A DNA stretch of 64,000 nt, taken from Dugong dugon (Eukaryota > Chordata > Mammalia > Sirenia > Dugongidae). Within the stretch, counting starts at the first letter, position 1, and each line of letters begins with the position of its first letter. Made by a program: the position numbers and the translations under genes. Positions 34,709 to 45,715 of the stretch are shown here, one piece after another. Below the pieces are notes generated by a model. The model was not told the DNA's origin, ran no database searches, and saw only the letters and a program-made list of their open reading frames with translations. The stretch lies in NCBI GenBank assembly GCA_030035585.1, contig CM057466.1, positions 114,962,182-115,026,181 on the forward strand, given 5' to 3'.

Positions 34709-37700
34709 ATGACAGCAACAAACTCACATCTATCAATAATTACACTGAACATAAATGGACTCAATGCACCCATAAAGAGACGGAGAGTGGCAGAATGGAT
34801 AAGAAAACAGGATCCATCAATTTGCTGTCTACAAGAGACACACCTTAGAAACAAAGATGTGAATTTATTAAAAATCAAAGGTTGGAAAAAAATATATCAA
34901 GCTAACAACTATCAAAAAAGAGCAGGAGTGGCAATTCTAATCTCAGATAAAATAGACTTTAAAACAAAATCTACCATAAAAGACAAAGAAGGACACTATA
35001 TAATGATTAAGGGGATGATCCATCATGAAGACATAACCATAATAAATATCTATGCACCCAATGACAGGGCTCCAAAATACATAAAAAAAAACTCTAACAG
35101 CAATGAAAAGAGAAATTGACAGTTCCACAATAATAGTAGGAGACTTCAACACACCACTCTCAGTAAAGGACAGAACAACTAAAAAGAAACTCAGCAAAGA
35201 TACAGAAGACCTAAAGGACACAATCAGCCAACTGGACCTCATAGACATATACAGAACAATCCATCCAACCGCTGCAAAGTACACATTCTTTTCCAATGCA
35301 CATGAATCGTTCTCCAGAATAGACCACATCTTAGGCCACAGAGCAATCCTCAACAAGATCCAAAATGCTGAGATAATTCACAGTATCTTCTCTGACCACA
35401 ATGCCATCAAGGTAGAAATTAACACTAGAAAGAACAAGGAAAAAAAATCAAACACATGGAAACTGAATAATAATCTGCTTACACATCAATGGGTAATAGA
35501 AGAAATCAGCGATGGAATTAAAAAATTGCTAGAATCAAATGAAAATGAAACACATCATACCAAAACCTTTGGGACACAGCAAAGGCAGTCCTCAGAGGAC
35601 AATTTATACCAATAGATGCACATATCAAAAAAGAAGAAAGGGACAAAATCAAAACATTAACTACAGAACTCAAACAAATAGAAAGAGAACAACAAAAAAA
35701 GCCTACAACCACCAGAAGAAAGGAAATAGTAAAGATCAGAGCAGAAATAAATGAAATAGAGAACAGAAAAACAAAGGAAAGAATCAACAAAACCAAAAGT
35801 TGGTTCTTTGAAAGAATCAACCAAATCAACAAACCACTGGCCAGACTGACAAAAGAAAAACAGCAGAGGGCACAAATAACCCAAATAAGAAATGAAATGG
35901 GGGACATTACAACAGACCCAACTGAAATAAAAAGGATTATAACAGAATATTATGAAAAACTATATTCCAACAAATTTGAAAACCTAGAGGAAATGGATAA
36001 ATTTCTAGAAACATACGGCCTACCCAAACTACAACAAAGTGATATTGAAAATCTGAACAGACCCATAACAAGAGAAGAGATTGAAAAAGTAATAAAAAAA
36101 ACTCCCAACCAAAAAAAGCCCTGGCCCAGATGGCTTCACTGGAGAATTCTACAAAACATTTACAGAAGAGCTCGTACCAGTTCTACTCAAGTTATTTCAG
36201 AGCATAGAAGAGGACGCAACACTTCCAAATTCATTCTATGAAGCCAGCATAACGCTGATACCAAAACCAGGCAAAGACATCACAAAAAAAGAAAATTACA
36301 GACCAATATCTCTCATGAATATAGATGCAAAAATTCTGAACAAAATTCTAGCCAATAGAACTCAGTATCATATCAAAAAAAATAATACACCACGACCAAG
36401 TAGGATTCATACCAGGTATGCAAGGATGGTTTAACATTAGAAAATCCATCAACGTAATCCACCACATAAATAAAAGAAAAGAAAAAAATCACATGATCAT
36501 CTCAATTGATGCAGAAAAGGCATTTGACAAAGTCCAACACCCATTCCTGATAAAAGCTCTCAATAAAATAGGTATAGAAGGGAAATTTCTCAACATAATA
36601 AAGGGCATCTATGCAAAACCAACAGCCAACATCATTCTTAGTGGAGAGAGGCTGAAAACATTCCCCTTGAAAACAGGAACAAGACAAGGATGCCCTTTAT
36701 CACCACTCCTATTTAACATTGTGCTGGAAGTTCTAGCTAGAGCAGTAAGGCAAGAGAAAGAAATAAAGGGCATCCAAATTGGTAATGAAGAAATTAAACT
36801 CTCCCTGTTTGCAGATGATATGATACTATACATAGAAAACCCTAAAGACTCCACGAGAAATTTACTGGAACTAATAGAAAGATTCAGCAGAGTAGCAGGA
36901 TACAAGATAAACATTCAAAAATCAGTTGGATTCCTATACACCAGTAAAGAGAACGATGAAAAGGAGATCAGGAAATCAATACCATTTTCAATAGCCCCTA
37001 AAAAGATAAAATACTTAGGAATAAATCTGACCAGGAATATAAAAGACCTATACAAAGAAAACTACAGAACACTGCTGCATGAAATCCAAAGGGATCTACA
37101 TAAATGGAAAAACATACCATGCTCATGGATAGGCAGACTCAACATTGTGAAAATGGCAATTCTACCTAAAGCAATCTACAAATACAATGCAATCCCGATA
37201 CAAATACCAACAACATTCTTCAAAGAGATGGAAAAACTAATTATTAACTTTATATGGAAAGGGAAGAAACCCCGAATAAGTAAAGCACTACTGAAGAAGA
37301 AGAATAAAGTTGGAGGACTCACACTACCTGACTTCAGAACCTACTATACAGCTATAGTACTCAAAACAGCCTGGTACTGGTACAACAACAGAGACATTGA
37401 CCAATGGAACAGAATTGAGAACTCAGATGTAAATCCATCCACCTACGGTCACCTGATTTTTGACAAGGGCCCAAAATACATCAAATGGGGAAAAGACAGT
37501 CTTTTTAACAAATGGTGCTGGCAAAACTGGATATCCATTTGTAGAAAAATGAAACAGGACCCATACCTCACACCATATACAAAAACTACTTCAAAATGGA
37601 TCAAATACCTGAATATAAAGCCTCAAACTATAAAATTCATAGAAGAAAAAATAGGACCAACACTTCAGGCCTTCATACATGGCATTAACAGGATACAAAC

Positions 37701-38535
37701 CATAAACATCAACACAAAAAACCCAACAGATAAACTAGATAATTGGGATCTTCTAAAAATCAAACATCTATGCTCTTCAAAAGATTTCACCAAAAGAGTT
37801 AAAAGAGAACCTACAGACTGGGAAAAAATTTTTGGACAGTACAAGTCAGACAAAGGTCTAATCTCCATCATCTACAAGAAAATCCAACACCTCTACAACA
37901 AAAAGACAACCAATCCTATCAAAAAATGGGCAAAGGAAATGAACAGACACTTCACCAAGGAAGACATTCAAATGGCCAACAGACACATGAGGAAATGCTC
38001 GCGATCACTAGCCATTAGAGAAATGCAAATTAAAACCACAATGAGATACCATCTCACCCTGGCATTACTGGCACGAATCAAAAATACTGGAAATAACAAA
38101 TGTTGGAGGGGCTGCGGGGAGACGGGAACTCTTATACACTTCTGGTGGGAATGCAAAATGATACAACCATTTTGGAAAATGATATGGCGTTTCCTCAGAA
38201 AGCTAGAAATAGACATACCAGTCAATCCAGCAATCCCACTCCTAGGAATATATCCTAGAGAAATAAGAGTCATCACTCGAATAGACATATGCACACCTAT
38301 GTTCATGGCAGCATTATTCACAATAGCAAAACGATGGAAACAACCTCGATGTCCATCAACAGATGAATGGATACACAAACTATGGTACATACACACAATG
38401 GAGTACTATGCAACGAGAAAGAACAACAATAAATCAGTGAACCATCTCATAACATGGATGAAACTGGAGGACATCATGCTGAGTGAAATAAGTCAATCAC
38501 AAAAGGACAAATATTGTATGAGACCTCTATTGTAA
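34709..38535 (+). pseudogene. L1 ORF2 (copy B), four A-run frameshifts, no nonsense codon
   Basis: The APE-type endonuclease is marked by QETHL (34832-34846), GDFN (35139-35150) and SDHN (35391-35402). The reverse transcriptase is marked by [24 protein letters not shown] and FADD (36808-36819). The C-terminal domain contains a CX3CX7HX4C knuckle from 38100. The frame shifts at an A9 run (35083-35091), a short A3 (35548-35550, A4 in copy A), A7 (36111-36117, shared with copy A) and A8 (36375-36382). Between them all segments are open. The last, 36418-38535, gives 705 aa and includes most of the RT and the whole C-terminus. Inactive unless these A-runs are sequencing errors. Confidence 0.93.
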
Positions 38536-40053
38536 AAACCCATGAAAAAATTCACATGCAAAATGTAACAATCTTTGTTGGTTACCAGGGATGGGAGGGG
38601 AGGGGAATACTAAATAGGTAATAGGTAAGTGGTAACTTGGGTGAGAGGTGAGATAGTACACAGTACAGGGGAAACTAACACAACCTGCACAAGGAAAGAT
38701 CATGGAGGCCCTATAGACACATCCAAACCCCCCGAGGGACTGAGTTGTTGGACGGAGGGCTCTGGGGACCATGGTCTCGGGGAACATCTAGCTCAACTGA
38801 CATGACACTACTTATAAAGATAATGCTCTACATTCTACCTTGGTGAGTAGTGTCTGGGGTCTTAAAAGCCTATGAGCGGCCATCTAAGATACTCCACTGA
38901 TCTCATCCCTTCGGGAACAAGGGAGAACGAAGAGAACAGGATACAAGGAAAAGATCAGTCCGAAGGACTAATGGTCCACAGCTACCAAGGCCTCCACGGG
39001 ACTGAGCCCAGTACAGCTGGATGGTGCCCGGCTACCACCAATGACTCCTCTAACCAGGATCACAACAGAGGGTTCTGGGCAGAGCTGGAGAAGGATGTAG
39101 AGCATAATTTTAACTCCCCCCCCCCAAAAAAAAAAAAAAAAAGAAGACCAGATTTACTGGCCTAAAGAATACTAGAGAAACCTCAAGAGTGTGGCCCCCA
39201 GACACCCTTTCAGCTCAGAGGTGAAGTTACCTTCGAGGTTCGATGTTAAGCCTGGGAATGGACAGCCCAGTAAAACTAAATGGGACTAACGAGGTACAGG
39301 AGTCCGGTGACAAGGGCCAGAAGGCAGAGGGAGAGTAGGAAACTGATGATAAGGAACACAATTGAGTAAGGACACTGTCGATGTGTTGTGAGATTGTTGA
39401 CCACTGCTATAGGGCAACATTTGTAGTAACTATTAAATGGGAGGCTGTTTTGTCCTGTAAGCCTTCATCTTGGGCGAGAATGGCAGCACAATTGGAAGAG
39501 CATAGTCAATATCACTTAAATGTGTAAGTAAAAAGTTTTGAAATGGTGTTTAAATAAAATAAAATAAAATAAATAAAATAAACAAATGAGACTAAAGAGG
39601 TACAATAGTCCACTGACAAGGTCCAGAAGACAGAAGGGGACAAGGAAGCCCCCTGGTGATAGGGAACACAAGGTGGAGTAAGGATATTCTTGATGTGCTG
39701 TGAGATTGTTAACCATTGTCATAGGGCAACATGTGTAGTAACTGTTAAATGAAAAACTATTTTGTTCTGTAAGCCTTCATCTTAAGTGAGAATAACAGCA
39801 CAGTTGGAAGAGCGTAGTCAATGTCACTGAACTGTGAATGTAGAAATTTTTGAAACGGTGTATCTTTGGCCATCTGTAATTTTCATCAAAAAAAAAAAAA
39901 AAAGGTTGAGAATTTAGAGGCTTAATACGTTGTGGGGTTGTTAACCAATGTCATAGAACAACATGTGTACTACTATTTCATGAGAAACTATTTGCTCTGT
40001 AAGCTTTCACCTGAAGTACAATAAAACATATAAAATAAAAAAAAAATTTAAAA
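38536..40053 (+). other. L1 copy B 3'UTR with extra tandem unit
   Basis: The tail holds a repeated block of about 305 bp. Unit 1 (39278-39583) begins aaatgggactaacgaggtac and ends in an (AAAAT)n run (39551-39583). Unit 2 (39584-39890) begins aaatgagactaaagaggtac and ends in the usual A-rich tract. A final short module (39905-40020) carries AATAAA (40020-40025). Copies A and C have a single long unit plus the final module. Confidence 0.85.
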
Positions 40054-40063
40054 AAAGGCCTGG

Positions 40064-40222
40064 CGATCTACTTCCTAAAATGAGTCAATAAAAACATTAT
40101 GGATCACAATGGTCTGATCTGCAACTGATCATGGGGATGGAACGGGCAGTGTTTCTTTCCATTATGCACAGGGTCAGCATGAGTCAGGGGCCAATTTGAC
40201 AGCAACCAATAATAACAACAGC
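40064..40222 (+). mobile_element. RTE/SINE relic, right half
   Basis: Continues 32389 after the L1: cgatctacttcctaaaatga, then atggatcacaatggtctgat, gggtcagcatgagtcagg, ending in a cagcaaccaataataacaac tail. This is the RTE/BovB-type 3' end used by afrotherian SINEs. Confidence 0.88.
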
Positions 40223-40592
40223 AACCTTTTTTTCCATTAAATGACAATGCCATCAATTGCATTTATCACTGATTGAAAGAAGCATTATCTTTCCAAGGTG
40301 TTGTATGGTGTGGCAGAAATCTGACTACTTGATGTTCTAATAAGGTTTACAAAAATCCATGATGTTAGAAGAGTCTGGGAGTTGCAGACGCAGTAAGAGG
40401 AGGTAGAAATTCTATTAGTAAGTTTCTATTTCTCCATCTGTCAAAAACAGGGATGATAACCAGGGTAAGAAATATATTTGACCTTTTAGGACTGACAAAA
40501 CAAGTGTGCTGTTTGACAGTAATAGCTATCACACAATTCACTTCCTACTTAAGTTTTTAATAGCACTCACAAGATTTATAACGAGCACAATG

Positions 40593-40636
<44 letters not shown>

Positions 40637-41279
40637 ACGCACACATACGCATCCACGTAAATAACGGAGGAATGAAAAATTGGGTGAGTCTAATTTCTTG
40701 TAGCAATCTCCACACAGCTGGATGTTCCTCAAATATTTTTAAGTGTTTTGATCATTTAAAAAGATTTAAAGCATTATTTTCCGAGAAATTCTGACAAAAT
40801 GATTCTATCAAATTAACTAGTTGCTTCAAATTACATATTATGTCATTAATTCCTTATATATTATATTTTAGAAGCAATCACTTTAACAAACCTTTCAAGT
40901 AAGAATCTTGTATTTCCAAAATTCTGTGGTAATATATCTTGCTAGAGAACCAATATCATCTCTGCTTCCAAACCTCTGTCTGTTGGGGTCTGCATGCAAA
41001 TAACTTGGAGTTAATTACAGCCATAATTTCACACTAGTCTTTTAATTATCCTGGGAAATAAAATTGTCTCTTGTGTCATCATTTGAGCTTCAGGTGTGAG
41101 ATTTCGTTGTCCTCAAAATGGGGCAGGAGACGATAAGAAGGGAGTAGGACCCGGCAAAACATCTTCCTATCTTGGACAGGACAGATGCTGGAGAAGGAGG
41201 CTGGGTACCAGAGGCTGACTATTCAGAGAGAAAGGTGAGCAGATAAGATTCTGCACCTGAGCGTGAAGCAAACTCTGTG
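40223..41279. other. Unannotated DNA with a (GT)n microsatellite
   Basis: Apart from the (GT)n tract listed separately, no repeat is recognised. The AT-rich part at 40960-41110 (ggagttaattacagccataa) has a conserved-noncoding look, unproven. Confidence 0.35.
40595..40635 (+). repeat. (GT)n microsatellite
   Basis: About 20 uninterrupted GT units followed by cacgcacaca. It generates the spurious CV-repeat and TH-repeat ORFs on the two strands. Confidence 0.97.
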
Positions 41280-41505
41280 TAAGGCTTCCAACTGGTTCAT
41301 TCCCCCCAGATATACTGAATCTGAATCTACAGTTGAACAAGATTCCCAGGTGATTCTTATGTATAATAAATTTTGAGAACTACTGCTCTGCTAGTGGTTC
41401 TCCGAATTGGTCCATAACCAGCACCATTAGCATTGCCTGTGAACTTGTTAAAAATGCAAATTCTCAGCAGGGGTTTAAACCGGAATGAACAGGTTCGAAG
41501 CCCTG
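41280..41505 (+). mobile_element. Non-autonomous hAT element (MITE), copy 2
   Basis: Ends taaggcttccaac (41280-41292) and ggttcgaagccctg (41492-41505) are imperfect inverted repeats. They match the ends of copy 1 at 14581. Flanks 41272-41279 (actctgtg) and 41506-41513 (gctctgtg) agree at 7 of 8 bases. The 226-bp interior includes gtgattcttatgtataataa and gaacttgttaaaaatgcaaa, collinear with copy 1. In the middle it has tgagaactactg next to tagtggttctccg, which looks like two MER5-type ends. Confidence 0.85.
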
Positions 41506-41513
41506 GCTCTGTG

Positions 41514-42280
41514 ATGGTCAGACAAGAAAGCACCAGGGGTTTTCATTAGCTCGATGGAGCAGGGTACAGGAAGTGGCCTCCCTAATGAGAATTCACACAG
41601 TCTCGTGGCATTGCTGTTTGGGCATCTCTGCAGTAAGGCAAGGCTGCAGACAGCACAAGACAGGTGGGTAGGTGCCCTCACCTGAGCACCTCCAGGTCAG
41701 TGAGCTTTGGACAAGACCAGGAGTGATGGCAGGTGTTAGACGTGGAATCAGCACAGAAGTCCAAGCCTTCACACTGGACCCTCATGAACATAACTGGTGG
41801 ACCAGAGGGCTGTGTTAGTCTTGCTCACCATCATCGTCGTCCTCCTCATCATCCTCATCGTCATCCTCATCATCCTCATCATGCCTAGATGGGTGACTGT
41901 CTCTCTGTGGGTGCTCAGTATTTGTTGAGTGGAGGATGGAGTATCAGATGGAGTGAGGAGTACAAAGGAGTTACAGGGAGAGAGAGGACCTGCAGAGCGT
42001 GGCCGGGCAGCATTCTCTGGAAGAAAACTATGGGGTGCAACTCAAGTGGAGGGGCAGCCGCATGGGGAAGGAGGACTTTGGTCCTCACACTTTGAACAGG
42101 CATCAGGGCATTTGCTGAAACACAGATGACAGAGCCGGACCCCAGGAAACATGGAGCCTGTCAGAAAATTTGCGGGTCTGACCAGTCCCCAGGTGGTGCC
42201 AAGCTGCTGTTCCCAAACAGATTTTGAGAATCCTGATCTGGGAGAAAGGTCCAGGCAGTCGGCACTGACTTTTCTAGAAG
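41514..42280. other. Unannotated DNA with a trinucleotide tract
   Basis: No gene. The 41828-41882 tract is listed separately. Overlapping short ORFs on both strands at 41889-42347 lack motifs. Confidence 0.4.
41828..41882 (+). repeat. (CAT/CGT/CCT)n trinucleotide tract
   Basis: About 55 bp of interrupted tcatcatcctcatcg units. On minus this reads GAT/GAG/GAC units. Confidence 0.9.
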
Positions 42281-42288
42281 CCATCACA

Positions 42289-42617
42289 ACACTGTCCAAC
42301 AGAAATGTCATACAAGTCATAAATGGAGCCGTGTATGTAGTTTTCAAATTTTCTAGTAGTCACATTTAAAAACTAAAATAAAAGGTGAAATCAATTTGAA
42401 TAATGTATGTTATTTATAACCCGATATATCCAAATTATCATTTCAACATATAATCAATATAAAAATTATTAGCAATATATTTGACATTCTTTTTTCAGAC
42501 TAAGTCTAAGAGATCCAGAGCTTGTTTTTCATTCACCATGCATCTCAGTTTGGATGTGCCCATGTCTATGCTCGGTACCATAGGTGGCGTGTGGCTACCA
42601 TATTGGACAGTGCAGGC
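42289..42617 (+). mobile_element. hAT-type MITE, 329 bp, 8-bp TSD
   Basis: Starts acactgtccaacagaaatg and ends accatattggacagtgcagg, so cactgtccaa faces ttggacagtg as an inverted repeat. Flanks 42281-42288 and 42618-42625 are both ccatcaca, an exact 8-bp TSD. The AT-rich interior (ttctagtagtcacatttaaa, acccgatatatcc, catataatcaatataaaaat) matches a well-known mammalian MITE class. I do not assign a family name. Confidence 0.88.
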
Positions 42618-42861
42618 CCATCACATCATCGTGTATCTTCCTTATGGGATGCCCCACACAGAGAATGGTTGCCTTTCACAGTCTGTCTCTCCCATACAGG
42701 CCATAACATCACCTGTGTAACTTCTTCATGGAACACCTTGCACGGTCGATGGATTTTTCACAGTCTCTCTCCCCCACATCGTCCATCATATCACCTGTGT
42801 ATCTTCTTCATGGAACACCTCTCATGGTTGATGGTGGATTTTTCATATTCTGTCCCCGCAG
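42613..42861 (+). repeat. Three-unit ~83-bp minisatellite
   Basis: Units start near 42613 (aggcccatcacatcatcgtg), 42697 (aggccataacatcacctgtg) and 42778 (cgtccatcatatcacctgtg). Each has cttcttcatggaacacc or a variant and ends in a cagtct-type pyrimidine stretch. Spacing is 84 and 82 bases. The array abuts the right end of the hAT element. Confidence 0.85.
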
Positions 42862-44235
42862 TAGAATATACAGTTTCAAAGGGGTGAATTCTCAGTTGTT
42901 CAACAAAAGTCCCCAGCTCTCAGACAGCGCCAGCATATCACAAGGGCTCAAATGTGTTCAACTCATGAAAAAACAAATGAATGATTCACGAAGGAATGAA
43001 TGAAGTCCTCCTCGATTTAGGAGACACATAAAACCAGACACAACAATTTTACAAGTTTTTGTACGCTCCTTCTAGTCTCCACACATTTTAACACGACCCC
43101 CATCCATGTTCTCTTGGACACATCTTCTGTGTGCATGGCCGAACATCTAACACAGCGTCTGCAGCTGCTCAGGACTTGAAGGTGGTTATGAGCACCTTGC
43201 CCCTCCCTGGTAGGCCAGACCCACACCACCCCTTCACCAGCATTCAGCTAAGAGTCCTAGCAGCTTCAGGACTGTCACTCACAGACATTGCCTGCCCTGC
43301 TCTCTGTCGCCTTGAGCGTGTTTGTGATCTTGGCCTTGAGGGAAACCTGTGTGCCCCTTCGGACCCACGCAGAGGCAATGATAGGCTATGCCCAGCAGGC
43401 CTCTGGGGAAAGCTCCCCTCACAGCAGACATGATGCACAGACATCGCACTGCAGGCCCTGGCGGGTGCTGCGCTCAAGACACAGCTCCACCTGCCCCTTG
43501 GCCAGCCACGCTCTTGGGCATGTCTGTATCCCCCGCCCAGGCACCTCTATTACCTCTTTGTCGGGGCCTGGGCCAAGGCACTGTTCCCTACACTGACTCA
43601 GGACTTTTCCACTCCTCCCCTGGCCCCCCTTTTGTTCAGGGCTCCTCACCTCCTCTGTGCCGTGCCCACCTGACCCTCCCCCAGTGCTGTCCTGCGGGGA
43701 AAATGGAACACTGGGCCAGCCAGTGCTTCCTGTTTGGCTCTCACCTGCACTGTCACAGGAAGTGGACAAAGGCCTGATTGTTACTCTCACCCTGGCTTGT
43801 TGTTTTAATTGACCACCTTGACACCTGGCCGCTGGCCTCTGACACGGGTCGCAGGCCCCAACTCCTGTGACACGTTCTGTCTCTGAGAGTCAGCACCTCT
43901 GCAGACCAGGACCTGCAGAGTGCAGTTCAGTCACAGCCTCTGTGACACCATCACCTGGGGCAGGCTCCTGACCTGGCCTCGGCCCCGCAGTGTTTGACCC
44001 CCACTGCATCATCCGCTTTCCCCAAGGAGAGGAGGGGGGGTGGAATGGAGCAACTGGCCAACAGTACTGAAACCTTCCACGCACAAATTTGTGGGAGCTA
44101 TTAGCTGCTATGCAGGATAGTCTTTTTTCTCTTCTTCTTTTTTTTTTGCCGGTTGGAGAACGAAATATTTTGTGTGCTTGGTTTTCTTGTTTGTTTCAAG
44201 AACATTGAGATACACATATTCAGGACATTTCTATC
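42862..44235. other. Unannotated GC-rich intergenic DNA
   Basis: 43100-44090 is clearly richer in GC than the surroundings. Overlapping ORFs on both strands (43131-43790) are Pro/Ser/Ala/Gly/Arg-rich with no domain. It is not CpG-dense enough by eye to call an island. No repeat family recognised. Confidence 0.35.
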
Positions 44236-44239
44236 CCAA

Positions 44240-44323
44240 CTTTACCAAGCACTTAACAATTAGCTCTTTTAATTCTCACAACAACTCTGGGGATTGTTAC
44301 TCTTTTTAACCCCGTTAGAGATA
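44240..44323 (-). mobile_element. MIR, left piece, interrupted
   Basis: accaagcacttaacaattag, aattctcacaacaactctgg and aaccccgttagagata follow antisense MIR. The element resumes at 44482. Confidence 0.75.
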
Positions 44324-44481
44324 AGACTAGGAAGAAAGGCCTGGCAAGCTGCTTCTGGAAAGCAGCTAATGAAACCCTATGGATCACAATGGTGAGATCT
44401 GCATTGGGCTGCATTTGGTTCCATTGTGCATGGGGGCACCACGAGTCAGGAGCCAACTCGATGCCAACTAACAGTGACAGG
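44324..44481 (+). mobile_element. RTE-tail SINE fragment inside MIR
   Basis: taggaagaaaggcctggcaa, atggatcacaatggtgagat and cacgagtcaggagccaactc show the RTE-type tail without a tRNA head. The repeat agagata (44317-44323 and 44482-44488) is a likely TSD. Confidence 0.85.
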
Positions 44482-44560
44482 AGAGATAGAAACTGAGGAG
44501 CTGGCTAGTTTGCCAAGGTCATCTAAGTATTATTAACGGAGCCTAGGCTGTCAGACTTCA
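44482..44560 (-). mobile_element. MIR, right piece
   Basis: agatagaaactgaggagctg, tttgccaaggtcatctaagt and aacggagcctaggctgtcag continue antisense MIR. Confidence 0.75.
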
Positions 44561-45715
44561 CATCACATTAGTCATCACATTAAGCGCCCCAATTTGAGTC
44601 TAAGAAATATGGGTCTTCTGACTTCTGACCTTAGGTGTGACATCTTCATTGTGCTGCTTGGGAATCCTGTGGTAGTGTGGTGCAGAGTTGAAGAGGGAGC
44701 CGTCCGCTCTTTTAGGAACTCAGCAGCCACTCTCTCAGTTCCCTACAGACTGGTGACTGGGGAGAGACTTGGAGACAGCGTGGCCAGGCTAGGTCAACCG
44801 CAGAAGCAGGAGAACAACAGCAAGAAGGAGAAGGAAGGGAAATGAAAGAGTGTGGCCCCCTGAAGACATCCCTTCCAGAAATCCCAGTGGTAACGGAGAG
44901 AGAGACTTGGGGAGGGGCCCCAAGTCCTGAGATCAAGCAGAGAGTGGTCTCAGAGCATGTACTTCATGTGTGCACGTTCATGCGACCACATTTACTAGCA
45001 ATAATGAGTGAGACGCACCATCTTCATGCTTATCCCCATGTCACCTAGGTAATAAACAATCTCACAGAAGTTCTACTTGGTAGATTAAAACCACACTGTA
45101 AGAGGTTTTCCTTTTGGGATTAATTCATGGTATCGGGTGTATCAAAGCAGATTCCTTAACAGACTATATGTGAGAAATAGCCTTTCTTGCCTGAAGTGCC
45201 CGCGGATAACGGCTCTGTCTTCATCAGTGATGCCTCTTCCTCAGTCCTCTCCTTTGTGTTCAGCTGTACGCTCCTGAGATCTGGCCTGAAATTAGAGAAG
45301 GTGCATGCTGATTGGTAAAAAGAAAAATGTGGGAAATTTGCATGAGTCGGTTCCGGAAAACCACTGTCAGCACAAAAGAATATCTGAGTCCACAGCAAAG
45401 GGTTCAAAGACTCATTCAGAAGAGACACCAGATGACCGCAGAGGCAGGAGGATTTGATTTCCACTAGGCGACTATCTGGAATTGAAAGAGAGGAAGGTCA
45501 GAGAGAATCACAGAGATGCAGAGTGAAGGTGGGATTCTTACACCGTCCTCGATAGAGGAAACCTGCCAGTTTCACCAAACTGTCTGTGCTGAGAAAGGGC
45601 CGCCTCCAAACTGGGCCATCCAGCAGGGGGTGTGCCGGGAACCTCAGGGGGTGAGAGTTCTACCTAGTGTGCAAGTGAGTCCAGCCACAGTTAGCTAGGG
45701 AACAGGTGCCTGCCT
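44561..45715. other. Unannotated intergenic DNA
   Basis: No repeat or gene recognised. ORFs up to 102 aa (minus 45156-45464) have no motifs. Confidence 0.4.

Larger units (their letters stand above)
32390..40053 (+). mobile_element. Full-length L1 LINE copy B, 7.66 kb
   Basis: A complete L1 with a G-rich 5' start (ggactagggggcaagatggc), 5'UTR, ORF1, spacer, ORF2, a long 3'UTR and an A-rich end. The 10-bp repeat aaaggcctgg at 32380-32389 and 40054-40063 is the TSD. The target was an RTE/SINE relic. It is less damaged than copy A: ORF2 has only four 1-nt length changes, all in A-runs. The 3'UTR is longer than in copies A and C because of an additional tandem unit. Confidence 0.95.

Noticed and set aside
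41823-41883. CRISPR-like array of short repeats
   Set aside because: It is an interrupted trinucleotide tract with no spacers.
43131-43790. GC-rich ORFs of 100-129 aa on both strands
   Set aside because: Mutually overlapping frames with no domain and low-complexity Pro/Ser/Arg composition; no splice or promoter evidence that I could defend.
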